Source: Yoonia sp. SS1-5 (GTDB taxonomy: Bacteria; Pseudomonadota; Alphaproteobacteria; Rhodobacterales; Rhodobacteraceae). From it: DNA of 64,000 bases. The stretch spans positions 2,278,501-2,342,500 of the forward strand of contig NZ_CP151767.2 in NCBI RefSeq assembly GCF_038443705.2, written 5' to 3'. Below, piece by piece: positions 9,539 through 19,071 of this stretch. The position numbers and the translations under genes are program-made. Under the pieces are notes generated by a model. That model was not told the origin of the DNA. It ran no database searches and was given only the letters and a program-made list of their open reading frames with translations. Position 1 is the stretch's first letter; each line of letters begins with the position of its first letter.

Positions 9539-10396
9539 TCAATCCGGCGGCGCATCGACCGCAATGTTGTCAATCAACCGTACCCCGGCCAGCCATGCGG
9601 CTGCGAATAGTCGTGCGCCGGGTTTGGTTTGATCCAATAGCGACAAATCCCCCCCGTCGCGCAATTCCAGATAGTCGATCTCGGTGAAGCCCGCATTCAG
9701 AATGCCAGTGCGTGCGTCATCCACGATATCAGACATCGCGGCGCCATCCAAAAGCTGATCACGCAGATCGTTCATGACTTGCGCAAGCATTGGCGCCTTG
9801 ATCCGCGACCGATCCGACAGCAACAGATTGCGCGACGACATCGCGAGACCGTCCTCTTCGCGGATCGTGGGACAGCCCACAACCTCAACCCCCAAATCCA
9901 GATCTGCCGCCATGCGCCGCACGATTTGCAGCTGTTGGTAGTCCTTCTCTCCGAAAAACGCGAAATCCGCTGCTGTCTGGGTGAAAAGCTTGGATACCAC
10001 CGTTGCGACCCCGTCAAAATGCCCCGGACGGGCCTCGCCGCAGAGCATGTCTGTCAGGCCACCAACCGACACGGTCGTCGCAAACCCGTCAGGGTAAATC
10101 TGATCCGGGTCCGGCACGTAAATCAGGTCAACCCCGATGCTTTCCAGCTTGCGTGCGTCTTCCTGCTCTGTCCTTGGGTAGTTCTTGAGGTCGTCGGGAT
10201 CATTGAATTGCTTAGGGTTCACAAAAATAGTCACGATCACCCGATCACATGCAGCCCGCGCCGCACGGGCGAGCGACAGATGACCCTGATGCAATGCCCC
10301 CATGGTCGGCACAACGCCAATCGTCTCGCCCGCCTTGCGCCAGCCACCGGTGAGCACCCGCAGCCCCGCCAGTTGCCGCTCAATCGGGGCGATCAC
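9539..10396 (-). CDS. panC: Pantothenate synthetase PanC
   Basis: Ligates pantoate to beta-alanine with ATP, the last step of pantothenate (vitamin B5) synthesis. The 285 residues carry the nucleotidyltransferase signature [19 protein letters not shown] (about 29-47), [31 protein letters not shown] and [15 protein letters not shown], all typical PanC. The start overlaps the panB stop by 4 bases, so it is translated with panB from one transcript. Confidence 0.96.
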   Translation of the reverse strand: MIAPIERQLAGLRVLTGGWRKAGETIGVVPTMGALHQGHLSLARAARAACDRVIVTIFVNPKQFNDPDDLKNYPRTEQEDARKLESIGVDLIYVPDPDQIYPDGFATTVSVGGLTDMLCGEARPGHFDGVATVVSKLFTQTAADFAFFGEKDYQQLQIVRRMAADLDLGVEVVGCPTIREEDGLAMSSRNLLLSDRSRIKAPMLAQVMNDLRDQLLDGAAMSDIVDDARTGILNAGFTEIDYLELRDGGDLSLLDQTKPGARLFAAAWLAGVRLIDNIAVDAPPD

Positions 10397-11217
10397 TGTG
10401 GCAGCTCATCAGCAAAGATATGTGCCGCTGCCGGGAAGGTCCGCGCGCGCACCTCGGCGGCATAGGCCGCAATGGCCGCTTCGCCATCATCACCCAGCTG
10501 CGCATAGCGTTTCACGAACTTCGCCTTGAAGGCTGTGAACAGCCCAAGCATGTCGTCAACCACCAGGATCTGCCCGTCGCAGCCGGGACTGGCGCCAATG
10601 CCGATGGTGGGGATGGGGATCATCGCTGTCACCTCATCCGCCAGCGTGGCCGGGATCTTTTCCAGGACCACAGCAAATGCGCCCGCGTCGCTGACCGCCT
10701 GCGCATCTGCAACCAGCGCCGCACGGGCATCACCCCGCCCCTGCACCTTGTAGCCGCCAAGCGTGTTCACCGATTGCGGGGTCAGACCAATATGGGCCAT
10801 CACCGGAATGCCCCGCGCCACCAAGAAAGCAATGGTGTCCGCCATATCCACACCGCCTTCCAGCTTGACGGCGCCTGCCCCGGTTTCGGCCATCAGGCGG
10901 GCGGCATTGCGAAAGGCCTGTGCCGGATTTTCCTCATATGATCCAAAGGGCATATCAATGACCATCATCGCCTGCCGCAAGCCCCGTGCGACGGCCTGAC
11001 CATGCATGATCATCATCTCCATCGTGACACCCAGGGTTGAGGGCAGCCCATGCAGAACCATCCCCACACTGTCGCCGACCAACACAAAATCGCAATGCGC
11101 ATCCATCATCTGGGCCATTGGGGTCGTGTAGGCGGTCAGGCTGACAAGGGGCGTCCCCCCTTTGGCCGCACGAATGTCATCGGGCAGCGGTGCGCGTTTT
11201 TTGGCTGTTGCACTCAT
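10393..11217 (-). CDS. panB: 3-methyl-2-oxobutanoate hydroxymethyltransferase PanB
   Basis: Makes ketopantoate from alpha-ketoisovalerate and methylene-THF, the first committed step to pantothenate. 274 residues, family length. Seen: [38 protein letters not shown], the Mg-binding and substrate region; [38 protein letters not shown]; and [22 protein letters not shown]. First gene of panBC, divergent from the ABC transporter operon. Confidence 0.97.
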   Translation of the reverse strand: MSATAKKRAPLPDDIRAAKGGTPLVSLTAYTTPMAQMMDAHCDFVLVGDSVGMVLHGLPSTLGVTMEMMIMHGQAVARGLRQAMMVIDMPFGSYEENPAQAFRNAARLMAETGAGAVKLEGGVDMADTIAFLVARGIPVMAHIGLTPQSVNTLGGYKVQGRGDARAALVADAQAVSDAGAFAVVLEKIPATLADEVTAMIPIPTIGIGASPGCDGQILVVDDMLGLFTAFKAKFVKRYAQLGDDGEAAIAAYAAEVRARTFPAAAHIFADELPQ

Positions 11218-11333
11218 GGCGTCTCCTTTTGTGAAATGGGGGATAACGGCCTTGGCAGGGCCTTTCCAGTGCCAAGGGCTTGATTTGGCAATAGACAGTG
11301 TGAAGACTGATCATAACCATGAGGGGGAAGATC

Positions 11334-12809
11334 ATGACAAAATTTGCACCAACCGGGCTGGCAGCAGCCTTGGCCTTTTGCGCCACAACCGGGCTTGCAC
11401 AGGACAGCATAACCGTCGCCATTCAGCTGGAGCCACCAAATCTTGACCCCACAGGCGGGGCGGCACAGGCGATTGACTCTGTTCTTTATGCGAACGTGTT
11501 CGAGGGGCTGACCCGGTTTGATGCAGAGGGGGCGATTATCCGCGGGCTCGCGCAAAGCTGGGACATCTCGGATGACGGGCTTGTCTACACTTTCAACCTA
11601 GCGGCTGGGGTGACTTTTCACGATGGCACCACCATGGACGCAGAGGACGTGAAATTCAGCCTTGATCGCGCCCGGGCCGAGAACAGTATCAATGCCCAAA
11701 AGGGGCTGTTTGCGGGGATCACCGACGTCACCGTGGTTGAGCCCCTGATTGTGCAAGTGACCCTTGACCAGCCAAACGGGAATTTCTTGTTCAACATGGC
11801 TTGGGGGGATGCGGTTATTGTCGCCCCCGAAAGTATCGAGGATATCGCAAGCAATCCTGTTGGCACCGGTCCATTTACCTTTACGGATTGGGTGCAGGGC
11901 GACCGTCTGGAGCTGACCCGCAACCCGGATTACTGGGGGCCTGCGCCCGCGCTGGAAAGTGCCACTTTCCGCTTTATCGCTGACCCCACAGCGGCGTTCG
12001 CGGCCGTGATGGCCGAAGATGTTGATGCCTTCATAGGCTTCCCCGCACCCGAGAACCTGCCGCAATTCGAGGCGGATCCGCGGTTTCAGGTCCTTGTCGG
12101 GAATACCGAAGGCGAGACGATCCTGTCGACCAACAACAAAATGCCCCCCTTTGATGATGTGCTGGTCCGGCAGGCGGTTGCCCATGCAATTGACCGGCAG
12201 GCCATCATTGATGGCGCCATGTTCGGGCTGGGCACGCCCATTGGAACCCATTTTGCACCGCACAACCCCGACTACGTCGATCTATTGGCAAACTCCCCCC
12301 ATGACCCCGACAAGGCCCGCGCACTCTTGGCCGAGGCGGGCTTTCCGGACGGCTTCACCACAACGTTGAAACTGCCGCCCCCATCCTATGCGCGACGCGG
12401 GGGTGAAATCATCGCGGCGCAATTGCGGGCGGTCGGCATTGAAACCGAAATCACCAATCTGGAATGGTCGCAATGGATCGAAGAGGTCTTTACCAACAAG
12501 GATTTCGGCCTGTCTATCGTCAGCCACACAGAGCCGATGGATATCGGGATTTACGCCAATCCTGACTACTACTTCCAATACGACAATCCGGATTTTCAGG
12601 CATTGATGACCGAACTGAATGCGACGACCGACCCCGCCGGCCGCAGTGATATTCTGGCCAAGGCCCAAACGATCATTTCCGAAGACTACGTCAACGGCTA
12701 CCTGTTCGAATTGGCGGTGGCCACTGTGGCCAAGGCCGGTATTCGGGGGCTTTGGCTGAACCAACCGACAGCTGCGGTTGATCTGACCGGCGTCAGCTGG
12801 GCTGAGTAA
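11334..12809 (+). CDS. Peptide/nickel-type ABC transporter substrate-binding protein
   Basis: Periplasmic solute receptor of the SBP_bac_5 (DppA/OppA) family, 491 residues. It has a signal peptide (MTKFAPTGLAAALAFCATTGLAQ) and family landmarks: QLEPPNLDPTGGAAQAIDSVLYANVFEGLTRF, LAQSWDISDDGLVYTFNLAAGVTFHDGTTMDAEDVKFS, NPVGTGPFTF and VRQAVAHAIDRQAII. An ATG five codons upstream is in frame, but this ATG follows a strong GGGGGAAG ribosome binding site and opens the signal peptide. First gene of a long operon with its permeases, ATPase and catabolic enzymes. Substrate unknown; a peptide or small amide is inferred from the P1 peptidase at the operon end. Confidence 0.92.
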   Translation: MTKFAPTGLAAALAFCATTGLAQDSITVAIQLEPPNLDPTGGAAQAIDSVLYANVFEGLTRFDAEGAIIRGLAQSWDISDDGLVYTFNLAAGVTFHDGTTMDAEDVKFSLDRARAENSINAQKGLFAGITDVTVVEPLIVQVTLDQPNGNFLFNMAWGDAVIVAPESIEDIASNPVGTGPFTFTDWVQGDRLELTRNPDYWGPAPALESATFRFIADPTAAFAAVMAEDVDAFIGFPAPENLPQFEADPRFQVLVGNTEGETILSTNNKMPPFDDVLVRQAVAHAIDRQAIIDGAMFGLGTPIGTHFAPHNPDYVDLLANSPHDPDKARALLAEAGFPDGFTTTLKLPPPSYARRGGEIIAAQLRAVGIETEITNLEWSQWIEEVFTNKDFGLSIVSHTEPMDIGIYANPDYYFQYDNPDFQALMTELNATTDPAGRSDILAKAQTIISEDYVNGYLFELAVATVAKAGIRGLWLNQPTAAVDLTGVSWAE

Positions 12810-13052
12810 GTGGCAAATGCCAATAAACAAGCGCGTGCCCTGATCGAAGGGCGCGCGGTGCGGTCTATCGACAATATGCAGGGCTACAAAGACCGGATGC
12901 TTTTGGCCCGCCGGGCCATCGACAAGGCCCATGATGTGGGCGCCCCGCTGATTTTCATTCAGGACGTCCACCGCCCCGATCTGGTTGATTTTGGTCCCGA
13001 GCTTAACCGGGTGCGCGCAATGGATCGTACCATGCAACGGGCTGCCGAATAG
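12810..13052 (+). pseudogene. Stub of an isochorismatase-like cysteine hydrolase, 80 codons
   Basis: An 80-codon frame starts with GTG directly after the receptor gene's stop. Its middle (RRAIDKAHDVGAPLIFIQDVHRPDLVDFG) matches the segment of isochorismatase/amidohydrolase-type cysteine hydrolases that follows the first catalytic Asp. Both the first catalytic motif (a D-x-Q near the N-terminus in complete members) and the catalytic Cys region are missing; complete members are about 200 residues. It is therefore probably a remnant left by a deletion. It may still be translated because it fits the operon frame and spacing. A short functional protein is possible but unlikely. Confidence 0.6.
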
Positions 13053-13055
13053 TTG

Positions 13056-13559
13056 ATGCAGATCCGTCCAGAGACAGCCAGTGACACAAGGACTATCCGG
13101 GAACTGACCGAAGTTGCCTTTGCCCCCATGCCCTATGGCGACGGGACAGAGGGCGCGTGCATTGATCGGTTGCGCATTGACGGTGACCTGACGCTGTCGC
13201 TGGTCGCGGACGAGGCCGGGGAGATCATCGGCCATGTCGCCTTTTCCCCCGCCCAGATCAGCAAAGCGACCGGCGATTGGTATGGGCTGGGGCCGATATC
13301 CGTGCGGGCGGATCGACAAAAGCAGGGTATCGGCACCATGCTTGCGCAGGCAGGGCTGAAACAGCTCAAAACACGCGGGGCTGCGGGCTGCGTTCTGATC
13401 GGCAGACCCGCAGTCTATGGCCCTATGGGGTTTGTCTCGGACGGGAACCTGACGCATGGCAAGCTCGACACCGCCCTTGTGCAATATATCGGTCTGAATG
13501 GGACACCCCCCAAGGGCGAGGTTACCTTTGCCCCAGCCCTGCAAGAGACAAGCCCGTGA
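13056..13559 (+). CDS. GNAT-family N-acetyltransferase (YhbS-like)
   Basis: 167 residues of the GNAT fold. Seen: MQIRPETASDTRTIRELTEVAFAP at the start; LVADEAGEIIGHVAFSP (beta 4 region); LGPISVRADRQKQGIGTMLAQAGLKQL, the acetyl-CoA binding motif A with QKQGIG; and the YhbS-like end VLIGRPAVYGPMGFVSDGNL. A TTG one codon upstream could also start it. It overlaps the following permease by 4 bases (GTGA), so it belongs to the transport operon and may acetylate the substrate or an amine released from it; that is inference. Confidence 0.85.
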   Translation: MQIRPETASDTRTIRELTEVAFAPMPYGDGTEGACIDRLRIDGDLTLSLVADEAGEIIGHVAFSPAQISKATGDWYGLGPISVRADRQKQGIGTMLAQAGLKQLKTRGAAGCVLIGRPAVYGPMGFVSDGNLTHGKLDTALVQYIGLNGTPPKGEVTFAPALQETSP

Positions 13560-14500
13560 TCCGCTATACGCTTGGCCGTCTCACATCGCTGGTGATCAGC
13601 CTGTTTGTCGCATCCATCGTGATTTTTGCGGTGATCGAGGTGATCCCGGGCGACCCTGCAGCCTTCATGCTGGGTGTGAATGCGCGCCCCGACACATTGG
13701 CGGCATTGCGGGCCGAGATGGGGCTGGATCAGCCATTGGTGCTGCGCTACCTCGACTGGGTGACCGGCTTGCTGCGCGGGGATTTCGGCCAATCCTGGAC
13801 CTACAAGACCCCGGTCGCCGAACTGATCGCGGATCGGATATGGGTCTCGCTTCCGCTGGCGATCTACGCGCTGATCCTATCAACGTTGTTGGCTTTTCCT
13901 GCGGGGATATTTGCGGCCAGTCGCCGTGGCAGTGCAGGTGATGTGACCATCATGGGGGCCACCCAACTGGGGGTAGCGATCCCGAATTTCTGGTTTGCGA
14001 TGATCCTTGTGCTGATCTTTGCCATCAATCTGCGCTGGTTCAGTGCGGGCGGGTTTCCGGGCTGGGACAACCCGTTGCTGGCCCTGCAATCACTGACATT
14101 GCCTGCGATTGCGCTGGCCTTGCCGCAAGCCGCAATATTGGCGCGCGTCATGCGCTCGTCCCTGCTGGACATGCTGGGCGAGGACTTTATCCGCACCGCC
14201 CGCGCCAAGGGGCTTACCGCCCGGCAGGCGCTTTGGCGGCATGCGGTGCGGAACGCGCTGATCCCGGTGCTGACCATCATCGGGCTGCAGTTTTCCTTCC
14301 TGCTTGCAGGCGGGATCATCATTGAGCAGGTGTTCTTTCTGCCCGGGCTGGGCCGGTTGATTTTCCAGTCGATCAGCGCGCGTGACCTGATAGTGGTGGA
14401 AAGCGTCGTGATGCTGTTGGTCTTTACCGTGATCATCGTCAACTTTGCCGTTGATCTGGCCTATGCTGCCGTCGACCCAAGATTGCGGCGCAAGGCATGA
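13556..14500 (+). CDS. ABC transporter permease (DppB/OppB type)
   Basis: First inner-membrane permease of the peptide-type importer, 314 residues. Seen: MIRYTLGRLTSLVISLFVASIVIFAVIEVIPGDPA, the standard first membrane segment; GLDQPLVLRYLDWVTGLLRGDFG; and the EAA loop RTARAKGLTARQALWRHAVRNALIPVLTIIG near residues 205-235. The frame is open far upstream inside the GNAT gene, but the GTG overlapping the GNAT stop gives the canonical N-terminus. Partner of the next gene. Confidence 0.92.
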   Translation: MIRYTLGRLTSLVISLFVASIVIFAVIEVIPGDPAAFMLGVNARPDTLAALRAEMGLDQPLVLRYLDWVTGLLRGDFGQSWTYKTPVAELIADRIWVSLPLAIYALILSTLLAFPAGIFAASRRGSAGDVTIMGATQLGVAIPNFWFAMILVLIFAINLRWFSAGGFPGWDNPLLALQSLTLPAIALALPQAAILARVMRSSLLDMLGEDFIRTARAKGLTARQALWRHAVRNALIPVLTIIGLQFSFLLAGGIIIEQVFFLPGLGRLIFQSISARDLIVVESVVMLLVFTVIIVNFAVDLAYAAVDPRLRRKA

Positions 14501-15312
14501 GCCGGGGTCTGATCATCGGCATGGTCCTGTCGGTCGTCTTCGTGGGGCTGGCAGCGCTGTCATTCGTCTGGACACCCTATGACATCGAAACGCTCGACAT
14601 CCCGAACAAGTTGAAGGCCGCGGGCGGGTCCAATCTGCTGGGGACAGATCATTTCGGGCGGGACATTCTGTCGATGATCATGATGGGCGCGCGGACCTCG
14701 ATTGCTGTCGCCCTGCTGGCTGTGGGCATTGGCATGGCACTGGGGGTTCCGCTGGGTCTGCTGGCAGCAGCACGGCGGGGGTCGTTGCTGGACGAGCTGA
14801 TCATGCGCGGCAATGATCTTGTTTTTGCATTCCCATCGCTGGTGATTGCGATTCTGATTACGGCTGTTTTTGGGGCGTCTGCGGTCAATGCGATTATTGC
14901 CATCGGCATTTTCAATATTCCGGTCTTTGCGCGCCTGACACGCGGTGCCGCTTTGCCCTTGTGGGAACGTGACTTTGTCCTCGCCGCCCGGGTTTGTGGG
15001 AAATCCGCGACACGCATATCCGTGGAACATATCCTGCCCAATATCACCAACCTGATGATCGTGCAGGGAACGATCCAGTTCTCACTCGGCATTCTTGCCG
15101 AGGCCGCCCTGTCCTATATCGGTCTGGGCGCACAACCACCGACGGCCAGTTGGGGGCGGATGTTGGCGGATGCGCAAACCCTGGTCAGTATTGCGCCGCA
15201 TACCGCACTGGTGCCGGGCTTTGCTATCCTGCTGATGGTGCTGGGCCTGAACCTGTTGGGGGACGGGCTGCGCGACTGGCTGGATCCGCGCATCCGGGTG
15301 GCCCGCACATGA
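14497..15312 (+). CDS. ABC transporter permease (DppC/OppC type)
   Basis: Second permease of the importer, 271 residues. It shows TPYDIETLDIPNKLKAAGGSNLLGTDHFGRDILSMIMMGARTSIAVALLAVGI, the LGTDxxGRD hallmark of DppC, and an EAA loop AARVCGKSATRISVEHILPNITNLMIV. The ATG overlaps the previous stop (ATGA) and its stop overlaps the ATPase start, giving strict translational coupling. Confidence 0.92.
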   Translation: MSRGLIIGMVLSVVFVGLAALSFVWTPYDIETLDIPNKLKAAGGSNLLGTDHFGRDILSMIMMGARTSIAVALLAVGIGMALGVPLGLLAAARRGSLLDELIMRGNDLVFAFPSLVIAILITAVFGASAVNAIIAIGIFNIPVFARLTRGAALPLWERDFVLAARVCGKSATRISVEHILPNITNLMIVQGTIQFSLGILAEAALSYIGLGAQPPTASWGRMLADAQTLVSIAPHTALVPGFAILLMVLGLNLLGDGLRDWLDPRIRVART

Positions 15313-16904
15313 GCCTGCTGCATATCAAGGATCTGTCGCTATCAATCGCCGACACGCCAATCCTGCACGGGATCGCGCTTGACATGCAGCGCGGCGAAAT
15401 CGTCGCAATCACCGGCGAAAGCGGCTCGGGCAAGTCGATGACCGCGCTGTCGGTTATGGGGCTGTTGCCGCGCGGAGCTGTCGCACGTGGGCAGATCAGC
15501 CTTGACGGCACGGATATCCTGACAACACCCGAGGCCGCGCTGTGCCAAATGCGCGGCAACGCAATGGGAATGGTGTTTCAGGAACCCATGACCGCGCTGA
15601 ACCCGGTCAAGACCATCGGGGCGCAGGTGGCCGAAACAATCCTGATCCATGAAAAGACCACCAGGGCGGTTGCGCACCAGCGCGCAGCCGACATGCTGAT
15701 CCGGGTCGGGTTGAATGTGTCCCCCTCGCGCTATCCGCATGAATTATCGGGGGGGCAACGCCAGCGGGTTGTCATCGCCATGGCCATCGCCCTGCGCCCC
15801 AAACTGTTGATCGCGGATGAACCGACCACGGCGCTTGACGTCACAACGCAGGCCCGCATTCTTGATCTGCTGCGTGATCTGGTCCGCGAGTTCGATATGG
15901 GGCTCTTGCTGATCACCCATGATCTGGCGGTGGTCGCTGATATCGCGGATCATATTGTCGTCATGCAGCACGGCCGCGTCGTGGAAACAGCCCCGACAGG
16001 GCAGCTGTTGCACAACATGACCCATCCCTACACCAAGGCGCTTTTCGCGGCATCGACACATGCGGTCAGCCTGCCGGATCATCCGCCAAAGGCGCCGCTT
16101 TTGTCTGTTACGGGCGTCACGCGCGATTATGGGCTGCCGCGCGCCCGGGTTCTTGGCCCACGGCCGACCTTCCGGGCGTTGAACAAGGTCAGTTTTGACA
16201 TCGGACAAAGCGAACGTGTCGGGCTGGTGGGCGAAAGCGGGTGCGGAAAATCGACCCTGACCCGCGCCATTCTGGGGCTGGAGCCGGTTCAGGGCGGGCA
16301 GATCACCCTATCCGGTCAGCCCGTCTTTGCCGGGCGCAAACCCAATCTGGCCGTTCGCCGCAAGATGCAGGTTGTTTTCCAGGACCCCTATAGCAGCTTC
16401 AATCCGCGCCATAAGGTTGACCGTTTGATCACCGAACCTTTCCATCTGCTGGAAACCCCGCCCACCAAGGCAGACCGGCGCAACAGAATTGCCAAGGCAC
16501 TGTCCGATGTCGGATTGTCCGAAAGTGATGCGGATAAATATATCCACGAGTTTTCCGGCGGACAGCGGCAGCGTATCGCGATTGCCCGCGCCCTGATCGT
16601 GGAACCGGAACTGATCATCTTTGACGAGGCCGTATCGGCCCTCGATGTCTCCGTGCGGGCGCAGGTTCTGGACCTGATTGCAGCCCTTTGTCACAAGCGG
16701 CCGCTGGCATATCTCTTTATCAGCCACGATCTGTCGGTTGTGCGCAGCATCACCGACCGTGTTATGGTCATGAAATCGGGCGAGATTGTCGAACAGGGCG
16801 ACACAGAGACGATCTTTGCCAATCCAGTGCATGACTACACGAAAAGCCTGATCAACGCCGCCCCCCAACTTCCGGATATCGCGCATGCCACTGTCCCCGT
16901 TTAA
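15309..16904 (+). CDS. ABC transporter ATP-binding protein, fused DppD-DppF type
   Basis: 531 residues with two complete nucleotide-binding domains in one chain, which power the importer. Domain 1: Walker A GESGSGKS (about 36-43), signature LSGGQRQR, Walker B LLIADEPTTALD. Domain 2: Walker A GESGCGKST, signature FSGGQRQR, Walker B LIIFDEAVSALD. The DEA in place of DEP in the second Walker B is common in this family. The open frame extends upstream into the permease gene, but the ATG at the permease stop is the natural start. The 3' end overlaps the aldehyde dehydrogenase start by 20 bases. Confidence 0.93.
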   Translation: MSLLHIKDLSLSIADTPILHGIALDMQRGEIVAITGESGSGKSMTALSVMGLLPRGAVARGQISLDGTDILTTPEAALCQMRGNAMGMVFQEPMTALNPVKTIGAQVAETILIHEKTTRAVAHQRAADMLIRVGLNVSPSRYPHELSGGQRQRVVIAMAIALRPKLLIADEPTTALDVTTQARILDLLRDLVREFDMGLLLITHDLAVVADIADHIVVMQHGRVVETAPTGQLLHNMTHPYTKALFAASTHAVSLPDHPPKAPLLSVTGVTRDYGLPRARVLGPRPTFRALNKVSFDIGQSERVGLVGESGCGKSTLTRAILGLEPVQGGQITLSGQPVFAGRKPNLAVRRKMQVVFQDPYSSFNPRHKVDRLITEPFHLLETPPTKADRRNRIAKALSDVGLSESDADKYIHEFSGGQRQRIAIARALIVEPELIIFDEAVSALDVSVRAQVLDLIAALCHKRPLAYLFISHDLSVVRSITDRVMVMKSGEIVEQGDTETIFANPVHDYTKSLINAAPQLPDIAHATVPV

Positions 16905-18327
16905 CATCCCCCCGGGCCATCACTTGATTGACGGCGCCTGGGTGCCGGCAGAGGCGCGTTTACAGGTCAGCGATCCATCCACCGGGGCGCCGATGACCAC
17001 GATTGCCCGTGGCACGGCATCTGACATTGATGCCGCCGTTAGTGCAGCCCAGCGCGCCGGGGCCGGCAGTTGGGGCGCGATGACGGCCCTCGACCGGGGT
17101 CGCATCCTGACCCGGATCGGACAGGCCGTGCAGACCCATATCGACACCCTCGCCCGGATCGAGGCGATGGACGTCGGCAAACCCTTGTCCCAGGCGCGCG
17201 CCGATGCCTTGGCCCTTGCCCGCTACATGGAGTTTTACGGCGGTGCCGCCGACAAGATCACGGGCGAGACGATCCCGTATCTCGACGGCTACACCGTCTA
17301 CACGCTGCGCGAACCACATGGGGTGACGGGGCATATCATCCCCTGGAACTACCCGATGCAGATTATCGGGCGTTCCATCGGGGCGGCCCTGGCCATGGGC
17401 AATGCCTGCGTATTGAAGCCGGCGGAAGAGGCCTGCCTGACCGCGCTGGCCTTTGGTGCCATCGCAACCGAAGCCGGTTTGCCCGACGGCGCCCTGAACA
17501 TCGTGACAGGGCTGGGGGCAGAGGCCGGTGCCGCATTGGCCGCCCATAGGGGCATTCAGCATATGTCCTTCACCGGGTCGGTGACCACTGGCGGCCTTAT
17601 TCAGGCAGCGGCTGCGGCAAATGTTGTGCCGGTCACGCTGGAACTTGGGGGGAAATCCCCGCAATTGGTTTTCGATGATGCCGATCTTGACCGGGCGCTG
17701 CCCTTTTTGATCAATGCGGGCATTCAGAATGCCGGGCAGACCTGCTCGGCGTCCAGCCGCATTCTTGTGCAGCGCGGGGTGTACGACACGGTGCGCGATC
17801 AAATGGCGGCGGCTTACGGGGCGTTGAAGGTTGGCCCAGCCCTGGATGATCTGAATGTGGGGCCACTGATCTCGGCCCGGCAGAAAGACATCGTGACAAG
17901 CTATATTGCAAAAGGTCAGGACCTGACTGTCGCAGGACAGGGGCAGATCGTGACCGACGCCAAGGGTCACTATGTGCAACCAACCCTGTTTGCCGATGTT
18001 CCCGCTAATCACATTCTGGCCCGCGAGGAAATTTTTGGCCCGGTCCAGGTGATCATCCCCTTTGTGGACGAGGCGGACGCACTGCGGATCGCCAACAGCA
18101 CCGATTACGGGCTGGTCGCATCGGTCTGGACAGCGGATGGCGGGCGGCAGATGCGGTTGGCAAAAGCGTTGAAATCGGGTCAGGTCTTTATCAACAATTA
18201 CGGGGCCGGGGGCGGCGTCGAACTGCCCTTTGGCGGAGTCGGCAAATCAGGGCATGGTCGTGAAAAGGGCTTTGAAGCGCTTTACGGGTTTTCATCGTTA
18301 AAGACGGTCGCAGCATGGCATGGGTGA
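16885..18327 (+). CDS. NAD(P)-dependent aldehyde dehydrogenase
   Basis: Oxidises an aldehyde to the acid. 480 residues of the ALDH superfamily: IIPWNYPMQIIGRSIGAALAMGNACVLKPAEEA (cofactor cleft), FTGSVTTGG, the general-base Glu in LELGGKSPQLVFDDADLD, and the catalytic Cys in GQTCSASSRI near residue 290. Overlap of 20 bases with the ATPase gene shows operon membership. With the SDR and P1 peptidase it suggests stepwise oxidation of an amino-alcohol or aldehyde released from an imported compound; the exact substrate is not visible. Confidence 0.93.
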   Translation: MPLSPFNIPPGHHLIDGAWVPAEARLQVSDPSTGAPMTTIARGTASDIDAAVSAAQRAGAGSWGAMTALDRGRILTRIGQAVQTHIDTLARIEAMDVGKPLSQARADALALARYMEFYGGAADKITGETIPYLDGYTVYTLREPHGVTGHIIPWNYPMQIIGRSIGAALAMGNACVLKPAEEACLTALAFGAIATEAGLPDGALNIVTGLGAEAGAALAAHRGIQHMSFTGSVTTGGLIQAAAAANVVPVTLELGGKSPQLVFDDADLDRALPFLINAGIQNAGQTCSASSRILVQRGVYDTVRDQMAAAYGALKVGPALDDLNVGPLISARQKDIVTSYIAKGQDLTVAGQGQIVTDAKGHYVQPTLFADVPANHILAREEIFGPVQVIIPFVDEADALRIANSTDYGLVASVWTADGGRQMRLAKALKSGQVFINNYGAGGGVELPFGGVGKSGHGREKGFEALYGFSSLKTVAAWHG

Positions 18328-18330
18328 CAT

Positions 18331-19071
18331 ATGAGACTTGAAGGGAAAACGGCAATTGTGACCGGGGCAGGCTCGGGCTTTGGGGCGGGGATTGCGCGCA
18401 AATTCGCTACCGAAGGCGCGATGGTGATCGTCGCAGACATCAATCATGACGCGGCAGTCGCAGTTGCGGGCGAGATCGGCGGCACAGCTTTGGCCTGTGA
18501 TGTCAGCGATGGTGATAGCGTCGCAGCGCTGAAGGCGGCGATGCTTGAAAAGTTCAGTCATCTGGACATCCTGGTCAATAATGCAGGCGTCACCCATTTA
18601 CCCACCGCACTGGAAGACGTCAGCGAGGCGGATTTCGACCGGGTCTGCGCGGTGAATATGAAATCGGTTTACCTGATGGCGCGGGCTTTTGTACCGCATT
18701 TCAAAACCCGCAAGGCAGGGGTTATTCTGAATGTTGCATCAACGGCGGGTATCTCGCCGCGCCCGCGGCTGAACTGGTATAACGCCTCAAAGGGCTGGAT
18801 GATCACCGCAACCAAGACAATGGCCGTGGAACTGGCGCCAACAGGTATCCGGGTCAACGCACTGAACCCCGTCGCCGGCGAAACACCGCTGCTGAAATCC
18901 TTCATGGGTGAGGATACGCCGGAAATCCGCGAAAAATTCCTGGCGACCATTCCGTTGGGCCGGTTTTCAACACCCGAGGACTTGGGAAATGCCGCCTGCT
19001 TCCTGTGTTCGGACGAGGCCAGTATGATTACAGGCGTTGCAATGGAGGTTGACGGTGGACGCTGTATCTAA
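18331..19071 (+). CDS. Short-chain dehydrogenase/reductase (FabG-like)
   Basis: 246-residue NAD(P)-dependent oxidoreductase. Seen: the Rossmann glycine motif TGAGSGFGAGIA (about 10-21), DILVNNAGVTHLP, the catalytic Ser in LNVASTAGIS, Tyr and Lys in WYNASKGWM, and the C-terminal ITGVAMEVDGGRCI. It follows the aldehyde dehydrogenase by three bases and its 3' end overlaps the P1 peptidase gene. Probably oxidises a hydroxyl intermediate in the same catabolic route. Confidence 0.92.
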   Translation: MRLEGKTAIVTGAGSGFGAGIARKFATEGAMVIVADINHDAAVAVAGEIGGTALACDVSDGDSVAALKAAMLEKFSHLDILVNNAGVTHLPTALEDVSEADFDRVCAVNMKSVYLMARAFVPHFKTRKAGVILNVASTAGISPRPRLNWYNASKGWMITATKTMAVELAPTGIRVNALNPVAGETPLLKSFMGEDTPEIREKFLATIPLGRFSTPEDLGNAACFLCSDEASMITGVAMEVDGGRCI

